Assembly (NCBI GenBank): GCA_021774785.1
Contig: JAJFIQ010000019.1
Location: 868,001-932,000 of the forward strand
Source of the DNA: Emcibacter sp.
GTDB lineage: Bacteria > Pseudomonadota > Alphaproteobacteria > Sphingomonadales > Emcibacteraceae
Length of the DNA stretch: 64,000 nt
Reading direction: 5' to 3'
Below, piece after piece: positions 47,426 through 55,808 of this stretch (within the stretch, counting starts at the first letter, position 1; every line of letters begins with the position of its first letter). Made by a program: the position numbers and the translations under genes. Below the pieces are notes generated by a model that saw nothing but the letters and a program-made list of their open reading frames with translations, did no database searches and had not been told where the DNA came from.

Positions 47426-48466
47426 TTTTCTGGCGGCCTGAATAATCTCATTAGCCAGTTCATCGGCGATGTGATTTGTAGGCCGGCTCTCGGATACGGA
47501 CCGTTCAAAAATTACCGTCAAACTATCATAGATCTTTTCGACCTTGCCCTTGACCCAAGTGACATCATAGGCACCACGCGTTTCCGCCGCGATATTAATT
47601 ATCCCGCCTGCATTGATCACATAATCAGGTGCATAAAGTATCCCTCGATCCATAAGTGCCTGCCCATGATCATCTCGGGCTAATTGATTATTGGCAGCCC
47701 CGGCTATGATGCTGGCCTTGATATGGTCAATGGTATCATCGTTGATAATCGCACCCAATGCACAGGGGGACAGAACATCGGCATCCACAAAAAGTATATC
47801 ATCCAGATCAACCGTTTCAGCACCAAAGTCCGATGCAACGCGGTTCACAGAATCCTGATTAATATCCGATACCAGAAGCTTTGCCCCTGCTTCATGTAGT
47901 TGTCGACATACATGATAACCAACATGTCCCAAACCCTGTACAGCGATCGTTAAGCCCGCAACACTGTCCTTGCCCAACTTATGTTTGACAGCAGCCTTAA
48001 TCCCAAGGAAAACACCAGTTGCCGTAAAGGGAGATGGATCACCACTGGCATGTGCGCCTTTGTTTAGACCGGCGACATAAGGGGTTTCTTCGGCAATAAG
48101 TTCCAAATCTTCCACAGTCATGCCCACATCTTCAGCAGAAATATATTTACCACCAAGACTATCAACCATGCGGCCAAAAGCGCGGAAAAGGGCTTCGGAT
48201 TTATCAGTTCCTGAATCACCAATAATAACGGCCTTGCCACCGCCAAGCTTAAGGCCTGCCACAGCATTTTTATAACTCATACCCCGGGATAGACGCAAAA
48301 CATCATTCAGAGCTTCAACCTCATTATCGTATTTCCACATACGGCAACCACCGGCAGAAGGGCCAAGCGTTGTATCATGAACAGCAATGAAGGCTTTTAA
48401 ACCCGTTTCCTTATCATGCAGATATACAACCTGTTCATGGTCCCTAAATTGATTTATATCCATCAT
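47420..48466 (-). CDS. Leucine dehydrogenase-type amino acid dehydrogenase
   Basis: This Glu/Leu/Phe/Val dehydrogenase oxidatively deaminates a branched-chain or aromatic amino acid with NAD. It has TTLGPSAGGCRMW, the catalytic region LKLGGGKAVIIG (Lys about 78), ISAEDVGMT and the Rossmann motif VQGLGHVGYHVCRQL. Its 348 residues fit leucine dehydrogenase rather than glutamate dehydrogenase. The neighbouring BCKDH operon and divergent Lrp gene fit a role in Leu/Ile/Val breakdown, but phenylalanine specificity is possible. Two consecutive ATGs are both possible starts. Confidence 0.85.
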   Translation of the reverse strand: MMDINQFRDHEQVVYLHDKETGLKAFIAVHDTTLGPSAGGCRMWKYDNEVEALNDVLRLSRGMSYKNAVAGLKLGGGKAVIIGDSGTDKSEALFRAFGRMVDSLGGKYISAEDVGMTVEDLELIAEETPYVAGLNKGAHASGDPSPFTATGVFLGIKAAVKHKLGKDSVAGLTIAVQGLGHVGYHVCRQLHEAGAKLLVSDINQDSVNRVASDFGAETVDLDDILFVDADVLSPCALGAIINDDTIDHIKASIIAGAANNQLARDDHGQALMDRGILYAPDYVINAGGIINIAAETRGAYDVTWVKGKVEKIYDSLTVIFERSVSESRPTNHIADELANEIIQAARKS

Positions 48467-48881
48467 ATCAATATCACTACTCTTGTCAGAATTTCCAGAA
48501 TGGTATGGTTACTTGGTAGTAGCCAAAATTAATTTTGTCGAGAAGTTTTTTTTACACAACGGAACTGACCACGAACAGAAAAATGGATATTTCTCATTTT
48601 TCAAAATATTTGCAAATAACGAATGATCAGAACAGCAATAAAATTGCGGGTTTAGCGCAAATATGAGAAGGATAAATACACAGTGAAGTTTTTTTGACGT
48701 TGGAATAATATTTCAAAAATATTGTCAAAATGGTGTTTTTAAACCCTATTATTGAAATTTTATTAAAACGACTCTTTAAAAAGATTCGCTTCAATTTCAT
48801 TAAAAATATTTATGAATATATTGCTGATTTAAGGTATATTCGGGATAAAATTATATGTTCCAAGCATGATAGAGATAAAAT
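48467..48881. other. Divergent intergenic region, leucine dehydrogenase/Lrp
   Basis: This AT-rich 415-base spacer lies between divergent genes. A 72-codon open frame at its right end is low-complexity and looks accidental. The region contains a nested palindrome described separately, plus AGAAAAATGGATATTTCT at about 48577-48594, a looser dyad. No RNA gene is recognisable. Regulatory function is inferred from the size and the divergent layout. Confidence 0.5.
48692..48730. promoter_or_regulatory. Nested palindrome, candidate Lrp operator
   Basis: TTTTGAC at one end and GTCAAAA at the other are exact reverse complements. Inside, AATATTT and AAATATT form a second exact dyad around CAA. It lies about 150 bases before the Lrp gene and 225 bases before the dehydrogenase start. 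Confidence 0.4.
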
Positions 48882-49358
48882 ATGCCTGATAATCTCAGTG
48901 AAACCGATAAAAAAATACTGGACGTCCTGCAAAAAAATTGTGATCTGACCAATACGGAACTGGCAGAGAGGGTGGGTCTGTCAACGGCCCCTTGCTGGCG
49001 GCGTGTCAAAAGGCTTGAGGATATGGGAATCCTGACCCGACGGGTGGCTTTGATTGATCCTAAAAAACTTAATCTTGATATTGTTGTTTATGCCAGCATA
49101 AAATTATCCAATCATACGGAAGAGGCTTTGGAAATTTTTGAAAGCACTATCAGTACCTACCCAGAGGTCACAGAATGTTACACCATCAGCGGATCGATGG
49201 ACTATATGGTTCGTGTCATTACAAAAGATATGCAGACCTATGAGAGCTTCCTGCGTAAACGGTTGCTTAAGTTGGATATGGTAAATGAAATCCATTCCCG
49301 CTTTGCGGTAACAAAGGTAAAATACACCACGGCTATTCCTCTGGCCCTATCTACTTAA
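48882..49358 (+). CDS. Lrp/AsnC family regulator, second copy
   Basis: An HTH of the Lrp type (ETDKKILDVLQKNCDLTNTE, then GLSTAPCWRRVKRLE) is followed by a RAM domain (ECYTISGSMDYMVRVITKDM). Its 158 residues are normal. It is clearly related to the regulator beside the bkd operon but not a recent duplicate. The divergent position implies control of the leucine-type dehydrogenase. The 3' end overlaps the convergent acylase gene by eight bases. Confidence 0.87.
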   Translation: MPDNLSETDKKILDVLQKNCDLTNTELAERVGLSTAPCWRRVKRLEDMGILTRRVALIDPKKLNLDIVVYASIKLSNHTEEALEIFESTISTYPEVTECYTISGSMDYMVRVITKDMQTYESFLRKRLLKLDMVNEIHSRFAVTKVKYTTAIPLALST

Positions 49359-51714
49359 GCGCAGGAACCAGATGAAATGACCATTTTGTTTTACCCGGCA
49401 GGAATGGTGTCATCTTACCCTCTAACCAGTCATTATGCCCTGCCCCATAATAGGGTGAAAGCGGATGGCCGGATTGGCCCGCAGGCATATTCATAAGGCC
49501 ATCTTCTTCATGCCCGGGGCTGACGACAATACGTTCGGACTGACCAAATCGATGCCCTGAGATATGGGGCATTTTCTCATGAACCCCGTCCTGCATGACA
49601 TCAGGCATATCTGTTAAAAGGCTCAGAAAAGGGACTGACCTACTTAATGGATGTTGAATGAATGATCTATTCTGCTCGCCCCAAATATAATCCTTCAATG
49701 CTATATCACCGCTCAATACTGGTCCCCAGGCGACACGGATCATCCCTTCAAAGAAAGCCTGCCAATCATCATTAAATTCGGCAGGCAACCACCCATCCGG
49801 TTTCTGATCCACCAAACGCCATAAAGGGCTTTCCATGAGATGCGTTGCTTTTTTATAATCACATGATGCAAATTTTTCCACACAGGGTGCCGTCAAATAC
49901 CCCATCAGACCCTCATTAACGGCTTTACGATAATTCTTCACCAGCCGAAAACCAACGGAGGACACCGCGGCACGGCCACCCCACCCATCAACCTCTTTAA
50001 CAAAAGGCGTAAATTTCTCATCAGATGAATTTTTCAAAACACTCAGAAGCTGCTGCTGCCATCGTTCCCAGAATATTGCCCTATTATCAAGTTGAATGGC
50101 ATAAAGATCTTTTTCTACAAGATCTTCACCCAACTGCATCAAGCCATCGCGTATTTGCTGCTGTCTGGCCCCAATATCGGCCCCGCCATCACCCACTTTA
50201 GCAAAATCCACACCGGATACGACCCGGCTATTGGCACTCCACAGGCGGTTCTGTATCGGATTATAAACTTTTGGCTGATCGTCAGAACTTAGCCAGCCAT
50301 CCCACCCCAAACTTCCATTCGACCAATCACCGGGCCGTTCATAATTGCCGGACTTACGGTTTGGTAGCACGCCAAAATGAACCCACCCGATATTACCATC
50401 ACGGTCCGTCAGCATGGCATTTTGTGCCGGAACACCATTGCTTGCTGCGGTTTCCATAGCACCTTTCACGGTTTTCACCTGCTCCATCCTGATCAAACCC
50501 ATATTGATCGCTTGCGGTTGGTGAACCACCCATTTCAAGGCAAATTTCTCCGCCGTACCAAAATCATATACTGGACCCCATATTGTTTCACGTATGTCCA
50601 ATGTTACCGGCTCTGATCCTTTTACCTTGATTTCCTCACTATGGATTACAAAGTCCTTATAACCATTCTGGGTCATATATTGCTGATCAAAAACGGGGTT
50701 TAGCTTCAGTTCAATATAGTCCGACGTATCAACAAAGGCATTGGTATAACCCCAAGCCACCGAACCATTGCTGCCCGCAACAATAAGCGGCGTACCGGGC
50801 AAGGAAACGCCTGATATATCGAGCGAGTTATCAATAAGTTTTAATCTTAAGCGAAACCAAGTCGCCGGCGCACTGATACCCAAATGCATGTCATTAGATA
50901 GCATGGCGGCCCCGGTTTTGGTCAAAGCCCCTGATACGGCCCAGTTATTGCTACCGGGTATCGGGCTATCTTCCGTCTGTAAGAAGGTTAATTTCCCTTT
51001 ATGGCTTTGCAATACATCACTGGATGGAATTTCCTGCGGTTTCCATGGCACGGCATCAGCCTGAATTGGGGCATCCCATTCTGTTCTGCTAGGCAAAAGG
51101 AAATTTGCGAGTCTCTGGTCAAGGCTCTGTTCCAGAAAATATTTATGCTTTTCTGCGTCAATTGTGCCGGATTGAAGCGTGAGTGACATGGCATAAATGA
51201 CCAAAAAACTGTCCTCTTCTGTCCATGGCCGGGGTTCCTGTTGCAACAGCCAATATTCAAAAGGCTTGGAACCCAGGTTATTCAGACCATCATTAATGCC
51301 TGCTACGTATTTTTTCAGTAGAGCTTTATTATCGTCTGACATGAACGCGATCGCTTCACTTGCTCGCGCACGAAAACGATGTAGTCGGTTGCTTTTGTCC
51401 ATTTCCAGAGCAATGGGACCAAATAATTCGGACAACTCCCCTGACGCCATACGTCGTGTCAGGTCTATCTGGAAAAATCTTTCCTGTGCATGGATGAATC
51501 CGGTAGCATAAGCTAGATCAAGCCTGTTTTCTGCTGTCAGGGTAGCATTACCGTTCTTATCCCTTTCCAAAAGGATGTTTTGAGCGACGGAGGCAGAGGT
51601 AATATTTCCTTCCAACATGGGAAGGCTTGCCCGGAACGTGAAATATATGGTGAATGAAGCAACCGCTACCACGATAAAGATCAAACCCAACAACCATTTA
51701 AATTTCCGCAACAT
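49351..51714 (-). CDS. Penicillin acylase family Ntn hydrolase
   Basis: This is a self-cleaving amidase of 787 residues. An N-terminal hydrophobic segment (about 7-27) exports or anchors it. The alpha-chain region includes DLAYATGFIHAQERFFQIDL, and cleavage before Ser255 in IPGSNNWAVSG would expose the nucleophile. ALTKTGAAMLSNDMHLGI and GSNGSVAWGYTNAFVD are family motifs, and GHNDWLEG lies near the end. Substrates in the family include beta-lactam side chains and acyl-homoserine lactones; the sequence alone does not decide. It lies ten bases upstream of the Moco gene's stop on the same strand. Confidence 0.85.
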   Translation of the reverse strand: MLRKFKWLLGLIFIVVAVASFTIYFTFRASLPMLEGNITSASVAQNILLERDKNGNATLTAENRLDLAYATGFIHAQERFFQIDLTRRMASGELSELFGPIALEMDKSNRLHRFRARASEAIAFMSDDNKALLKKYVAGINDGLNNLGSKPFEYWLLQQEPRPWTEEDSFLVIYAMSLTLQSGTIDAEKHKYFLEQSLDQRLANFLLPSRTEWDAPIQADAVPWKPQEIPSSDVLQSHKGKLTFLQTEDSPIPGSNNWAVSGALTKTGAAMLSNDMHLGISAPATWFRLRLKLIDNSLDISGVSLPGTPLIVAGSNGSVAWGYTNAFVDTSDYIELKLNPVFDQQYMTQNGYKDFVIHSEEIKVKGSEPVTLDIRETIWGPVYDFGTAEKFALKWVVHQPQAINMGLIRMEQVKTVKGAMETAASNGVPAQNAMLTDRDGNIGWVHFGVLPNRKSGNYERPGDWSNGSLGWDGWLSSDDQPKVYNPIQNRLWSANSRVVSGVDFAKVGDGGADIGARQQQIRDGLMQLGEDLVEKDLYAIQLDNRAIFWERWQQQLLSVLKNSSDEKFTPFVKEVDGWGGRAAVSSVGFRLVKNYRKAVNEGLMGYLTAPCVEKFASCDYKKATHLMESPLWRLVDQKPDGWLPAEFNDDWQAFFEGMIRVAWGPVLSGDIALKDYIWGEQNRSFIQHPLSRSVPFLSLLTDMPDVMQDGVHEKMPHISGHRFGQSERIVVSPGHEEDGLMNMPAGQSGHPLSPYYGAGHNDWLEGKMTPFLPGKTKWSFHLVPALK

Positions 51715-51724
51715 AAGTTTCCTT

Positions 51725-53332
51725 CTATTTTTTATTCAGACTTTCATAAGCCTCAAATGTGTCAATATCCAAAAAGATAGCATCCGAGCCAACGTCCACT
51801 TCTTCGATATATTCAGGATATTCATTGAGCAATATCTTTGCTCCCATATCCCCTTCCAGTCTTTCAAATTCATCGAAAAATTCACTGTCCCATAATATGG
51901 GATTACCCCGTTTTCCATTATGCCTGGGAATAATGATAGATCGGCCCACAGCCGGATTATAGTTCGCCATTATCTGTTTCAAGATATCTGCCGAAATATT
52001 TGGCATATCACCCAGAATGATAAGAACGGCATCAATATTATCCGGTAGTGAGGCAATACCCAATTTAACCGACGTACTCATACCCTCAGCATAAAGGTCA
52101 TTATGAAAAAATATGACTTCATGACAGCTTAGTTCCTCTTCAACCTCTTGCCTTTGATGTCCGGTTACAGCAAAAATTTCACGAATACCTGCTTGCTGAA
52201 TTTGCCCCAGAACATGGGACAATACAGTTTCATCCTTAAATGGTAACAACAGTTTATTTTCCTGCCCCATTCTTCTTGACTGACCCGCAGCCAGGATAAG
52301 GGCGGCAATATTCTTAGTCATAGGCATTTTCTTTTTTCGCTCTCGTGGTTGGGGACGCCCGGCATATTCACTAAGTAATCCGCCGACGCCCATGCTCATA
52401 ACATCAAGCCCGGTCACGTCAACTCCCGCAGATATTCGGGACAGAATAAGATCAATACCGTTTAGCTTTGGCGAGCGTGAACATCCCGGCAGACCCAACA
52501 CCCACTTGCCCCGTAATTTAGCCAACAGCATCAGATTTCCCGGATCAACCGGCATACCATACTGAACAATTTCACCCCCTGCGCTTATGATTGCTGCCGG
52601 AATGACATCATTTCTATCAGTAATAGCCGATGCCCCCATAATCAAGGTAATATCCTGATCGCCATCTGCTAAATTAGCAAGCTGTTCTGCCAGCGTTGTT
52701 TCTTCATGATGGCATCTGATTTCGTCAGTGAGCGATGCTCCAAAAACAGCCAGCCTGTGGGTCATGACCCTCATTGCTTTTTCAAACAGCTTTTCTGCGG
52801 TGCCATCAAGCATAGTCTGCACCATAATTGCTTTTTGCGGACGGAAAGGATGAAGGGCTATCAGGCTCCCCGCTATTTCTGCACTTATTTTCTCTATTAA
52901 CTCACCCTTGACGGCAAAGGGAATGATCTTGACCGTTGCAATCATTTGCCCCTTATGAACAATGGCATTTTGAGTGATGGTAGCAAGGGTGATCGCTTCA
53001 TCCATATGATTAAGGGCATTGACGGCTTTCTCATTTATGACAATCATCCCGTCTTCTGCGGCATAGAGATTAACGCGCCCGGTGAAGGCATCGGCACAGG
53101 TAACCTGATCACCGGAAATATATTCTGAAATTTTTCTGGCCGCATCATTTTCTGTCACATCCCCCGGCTCCAAAATAGCCGCCATAACATTTGTGATATT
53201 ATTTTTCGCCAAATTCGCAAGATCAAAATCCGTCAGAATATGGCCCTTTTTCAACAGGCCGGATGGAAGCCGCACCGAATGAGCCAGGTAGGCACCAACA
53301 AGCTGAGACAAAGGAAATTCACCAAATTTCAT
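51725..53332 (-). CDS. Molybdopterin-binding/MobA-like nucleotidyltransferase fusion
   Basis: This 535-residue two-domain protein starts with a MoeA/MogA-type molybdopterin-binding domain (about 170-320, with LIMGASAITDRNDVIPAAI and VLGLPGCSRSPKLNG). A basic linker (RPQPRERKKK) leads to a MobA/MocA-type nucleotidyltransferase (about 340-535) with LILAAGQSRRMGQENKLLLP and LGDMPNISADIL. It probably makes the cytosine dinucleotide form of molybdenum cofactor for xanthine-dehydrogenase-family enzymes. Its ATG overlaps the xdhC stop by one base. No molybdenum hydroxylase gene is in the window. Confidence 0.85.
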   Translation of the reverse strand: MKFGEFPLSQLVGAYLAHSVRLPSGLLKKGHILTDFDLANLAKNNITNVMAAILEPGDVTENDAARKISEYISGDQVTCADAFTGRVNLYAAEDGMIVINEKAVNALNHMDEAITLATITQNAIVHKGQMIATVKIIPFAVKGELIEKISAEIAGSLIALHPFRPQKAIMVQTMLDGTAEKLFEKAMRVMTHRLAVFGASLTDEIRCHHEETTLAEQLANLADGDQDITLIMGASAITDRNDVIPAAIISAGGEIVQYGMPVDPGNLMLLAKLRGKWVLGLPGCSRSPKLNGIDLILSRISAGVDVTGLDVMSMGVGGLLSEYAGRPQPRERKKKMPMTKNIAALILAAGQSRRMGQENKLLLPFKDETVLSHVLGQIQQAGIREIFAVTGHQRQEVEEELSCHEVIFFHNDLYAEGMSTSVKLGIASLPDNIDAVLIILGDMPNISADILKQIMANYNPAVGRSIIIPRHNGKRGNPILWDSEFFDEFERLEGDMGAKILLNEYPEYIEEVDVGSDAIFLDIDTFEAYESLNKK

Positions 53333-54285
53333 CAGATGTCGCCATTCCGATAGGTGGAAATCATCTGAGCCATAACAGAAAGAGCAATCTCCGCAGGTGT
53401 TTTTGCCCCAATACCAAGCCCCGCCGGGGCATGAATTCGGGCAATTTGTTCTGCTGTTATGCCTTGTGCCGTCAGCCTTTCCACCCGGGCCGCATGGGTT
53501 TTTCGGCTGCCCAAAGACGCGATATAAAAGGAATTGGATTTCAGAGCCACAAGCAAAGCCGCATCATCCAGCTTTGGATCATGGGTTAAGGTCACAATAG
53601 CCGTACCAGAGGTTATCTCACGTGACATTAACGCATCATCCGGCCAATCCGTACAAAGGTCAATGCCCGGAAAACGGTCGGCACTGGCAAATGTGGTACG
53701 GGGATCAACAACCGTTATATCAATATCCAGAGTTTGGGCAATTTTCACCATGGCCTGTGTGATATGAACTGCACCGATGACAATCAATTTTATTGGTTGC
53801 TCAAGAATTTGCGTGAAAATAGCCCCATTTTCAGTTTCACTGAGCTTACTTTTACCGGCATTGTTATCACCTAATGCAAAAATCGTTTCGCCTGTGCTGC
53901 AATCCGTAGTCAAAATTACCGGCCCCACAGCAGTTAGAATTTGATCCATATAGGGTAATTTTTCCGTGATGGCTTCAACCAGAACCCGGACCCGCCCACC
54001 ACAGGAAAGCCCTACTTCCCAAGCCTGATCATTGGTGACACTGAATTCCATCATTCGGGGTTCACGGGATGTCATTACTTCGGATGCTGCCTGAATGACA
54101 GCCCCTTCGATACACCCACCGGAAACTGACCCTTCTATGGCACCCTGATCATCAACAATCATCATGCTGCCCGTGGGCCTTGGCGAAGAACCCCAAGTAT
54201 CAACAACTGTGGCTAGGGCAAGCTTGCGCCCTGCCTCATGCCATTGTTTAATATTTTGCCAAATCGGCTTCCAGTCTGAACTCAT
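53332..54285 (-). CDS. xdhC: XdhC/CoxI family molybdenum cofactor insertion protein
   Basis: XdhC-type chaperones receive sulfurated cofactor and load it into molybdenum hydroxylases. The N-terminal XdhC/CoxI domain has VDTWGSSPRPTGSMMIV and GSVSGGCIEGAVIQ. The C-terminal Rossmann domain has LIVIGAVHITQAMVKIAQ and SLGSRKTHAARVERL. Its 317 residues are typical. It is upstream of and coupled to the Moco nucleotidyltransferase fusion. The client enzyme must be encoded elsewhere. Confidence 0.87.
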   Translation of the reverse strand: MSSDWKPIWQNIKQWHEAGRKLALATVVDTWGSSPRPTGSMMIVDDQGAIEGSVSGGCIEGAVIQAASEVMTSREPRMMEFSVTNDQAWEVGLSCGGRVRVLVEAITEKLPYMDQILTAVGPVILTTDCSTGETIFALGDNNAGKSKLSETENGAIFTQILEQPIKLIVIGAVHITQAMVKIAQTLDIDITVVDPRTTFASADRFPGIDLCTDWPDDALMSREITSGTAIVTLTHDPKLDDAALLVALKSNSFYIASLGSRKTHAARVERLTAQGITAEQIARIHAPAGLGIGAKTPAEIALSVMAQMISTYRNGDI

Positions 54286-54324
54286 AAATCGATTTTAGTC
54301 CAAAATCATAAGAGTGCAAGGATA

Positions 54325-54675
54325 CTATTCTGACCAGACGGCCAATTCATTTCCGCTCGGCTCAGTAAAGTGAAAACGACGCCCACCGGGAAACTCGAAT
54401 ATATCCACCACTATCTGACCGCCAGCATCCTTAACCAGAGCTTCTGTGGCTATCAGGTCATTACTGTATAATACAATCAGAGCAGCACCTTCTGACGCAC
54501 AAGATTTTAAATCAGACTGATAAAAGCCCCCGTCCGTTCCATGACCTGTAAAACAAGTATATTCAGGTCCATAGTCTTGAAAACTCCAGCCAAAAGCCTC
54601 CATGAAAAAGGCTTTTGTTGCTTCAATATCCTTTGCGGGGAACTCTATATAATTTATTTTATGATGATGTGACAT
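54325..54675 (-). CDS. VOC (glyoxalase/bleomycin-resistance fold) protein
   Basis: This 116-residue protein has one vicinal-oxygen-chelate unit: INYIEFPAKDIEATKAFFMEAFGWSF, a central YTCFTGHGTDGGFYQ, and FEFPGGRRFHFTEPSGNELAVWS. Such proteins act in detoxification or binding; the substrate is unknown. The frame is open upstream for 19 codons, but AGAGGA lies about eight bases before this ATG, which begins MSHHHKINYIEF. It is a separate gene between xdhC and the MarR-GNAT fusion. Confidence 0.82.
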   Translation of the reverse strand: MSHHHKINYIEFPAKDIEATKAFFMEAFGWSFQDYGPEYTCFTGHGTDGGFYQSDLKSCASEGAALIVLYSNDLIATEALVKDAGGQIVVDIFEFPGGRRFHFTEPSGNELAVWSE

Positions 54676-54747
54676 GTCTGGTTTCCTCTTTTGGTTATTA
54701 TATATTATAGCATATTCGAATGCTGGAACCAAATCAGGGTATGTGTC

Positions 54748-55692
54748 CTAATTCACATGATATTCCATACAGACATCTGCTCTGGCGTAGGGCGTATCCT
54801 CACTAACCGCAATATGAACAAAACCTGCTTTTTTATAAAGCGAGATGGCTTTTGGAAGCGTACTACTGGTTTCAAGATACAATCTTTTGCCGCCACGTGC
54901 ATGATAACGTTCAATAATCACATTCAGGAGTTCCTTACCGATCCCCAGTCCCTGGGCTTCAGGACGTACGCCCATTTTACTAACCTCAAATTCATCATTG
55001 CCCTGATATTTTAGAGCCGCCACACCAAGTACTTCATTCCCTTGCACCGCAAAATAAATTTCCCCACCCTGCGCCAGAACATATTTCTCCGGATTTTCCA
55101 GATTTTTTCTATCCGCTTCCTCCATCTCAAAAAATTCTTCTACCCACTGTTTGTTTATTTCATACCAATCTTTGCGATATTTCACATGGAATGGCACAAT
55201 ATTTATTTCAGGATTTTTCAAATTTCTGTTACGGCTAGCGTAACGCTGATAAAAACTTTTCTCCTGCAACTTTGCTTCAAAATCATTTAACCCTAACAAT
55301 AGATCATGCTCAGATTCTGTACGTATTTCCTTAACAATATTATTAATAACCTGCCATATAGGATAAAGTTCTTTAACAAGACTTTCACCCTTTTTCGTCA
55401 GGTGGATAATGCGGCTGCGGGCATCTTCACCCACTTTCATCACCACAATGTCTTTTTCCATAAGCTGTTTCACCGTTTGAGATACCGCAGAATGGGTAAA
55501 GACAGATATTTTCTGTAGCTGGGAAATGCTGAGTTCCTTATGGCCATTAAGGGCAAAAACTACCGGAAAATGGCGTACCCGAAAGTCCAGACCAGCATCA
55601 TTATAGATTTTATCTATATCAACACTGAGCAGCTCATATACCCGCTTTAACCTTGTTCCGATAACCAAGTCTAATAAAGAATCCTGTTGCAT
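54748..55692 (-). CDS. Bifunctional MarR regulator/GNAT acetyltransferase
   Basis: This is a 314-residue fusion. Residues about 1-145 form a MarR-type winged helix (SQLQKISVFTHSAVSQTVKQ, then GEDARSRIIHLTKKGESLV). Residues about 165-314 form a GNAT domain with the acetyl-CoA loop VRPEAQGLGIGKELLNVI and LYLETSSTLPKAISLYKKAGF. MarR-GNAT fusions are known in several phyla; the substrate is unknown. It is a single gene with a promoter presumably in the 116-base gap next to argG. Confidence 0.87.
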   Translation of the reverse strand: MQQDSLLDLVIGTRLKRVYELLSVDIDKIYNDAGLDFRVRHFPVVFALNGHKELSISQLQKISVFTHSAVSQTVKQLMEKDIVVMKVGEDARSRIIHLTKKGESLVKELYPIWQVINNIVKEIRTESEHDLLLGLNDFEAKLQEKSFYQRYASRNRNLKNPEINIVPFHVKYRKDWYEINKQWVEEFFEMEEADRKNLENPEKYVLAQGGEIYFAVQGNEVLGVAALKYQGNDEFEVSKMGVRPEAQGLGIGKELLNVIIERYHARGGKRLYLETSSTLPKAISLYKKAGFVHIAVSEDTPYARADVCMEYHVN

Positions 55693-55808
55693 GTATCTTG
55701 CCCTTATATAATATATTAGTGTTAATATAAGTGCTTAAATAATTATTACAACAGCTAGCCGAACAATTTTTCTGCTAGTTTCAGGATTATTGGAACTAAA
55801 AGAGTTAT

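Noticed and set aside
48730-48948. 72-codon open frame on the plus strand before the second Lrp gene
   Set aside because: It is low-complexity (Ile/Lys/Phe), AT-driven, lacks a ribosome site and overlaps the clear start of the Lrp gene.
55757-55800. Weak inverted repeats downstream of argG (CTAGC/GCTAG and TAGTTTC/GGAACTA)
   Set aside because: The stems are short and lack a T tract in the argG direction, so I cannot call a terminator.
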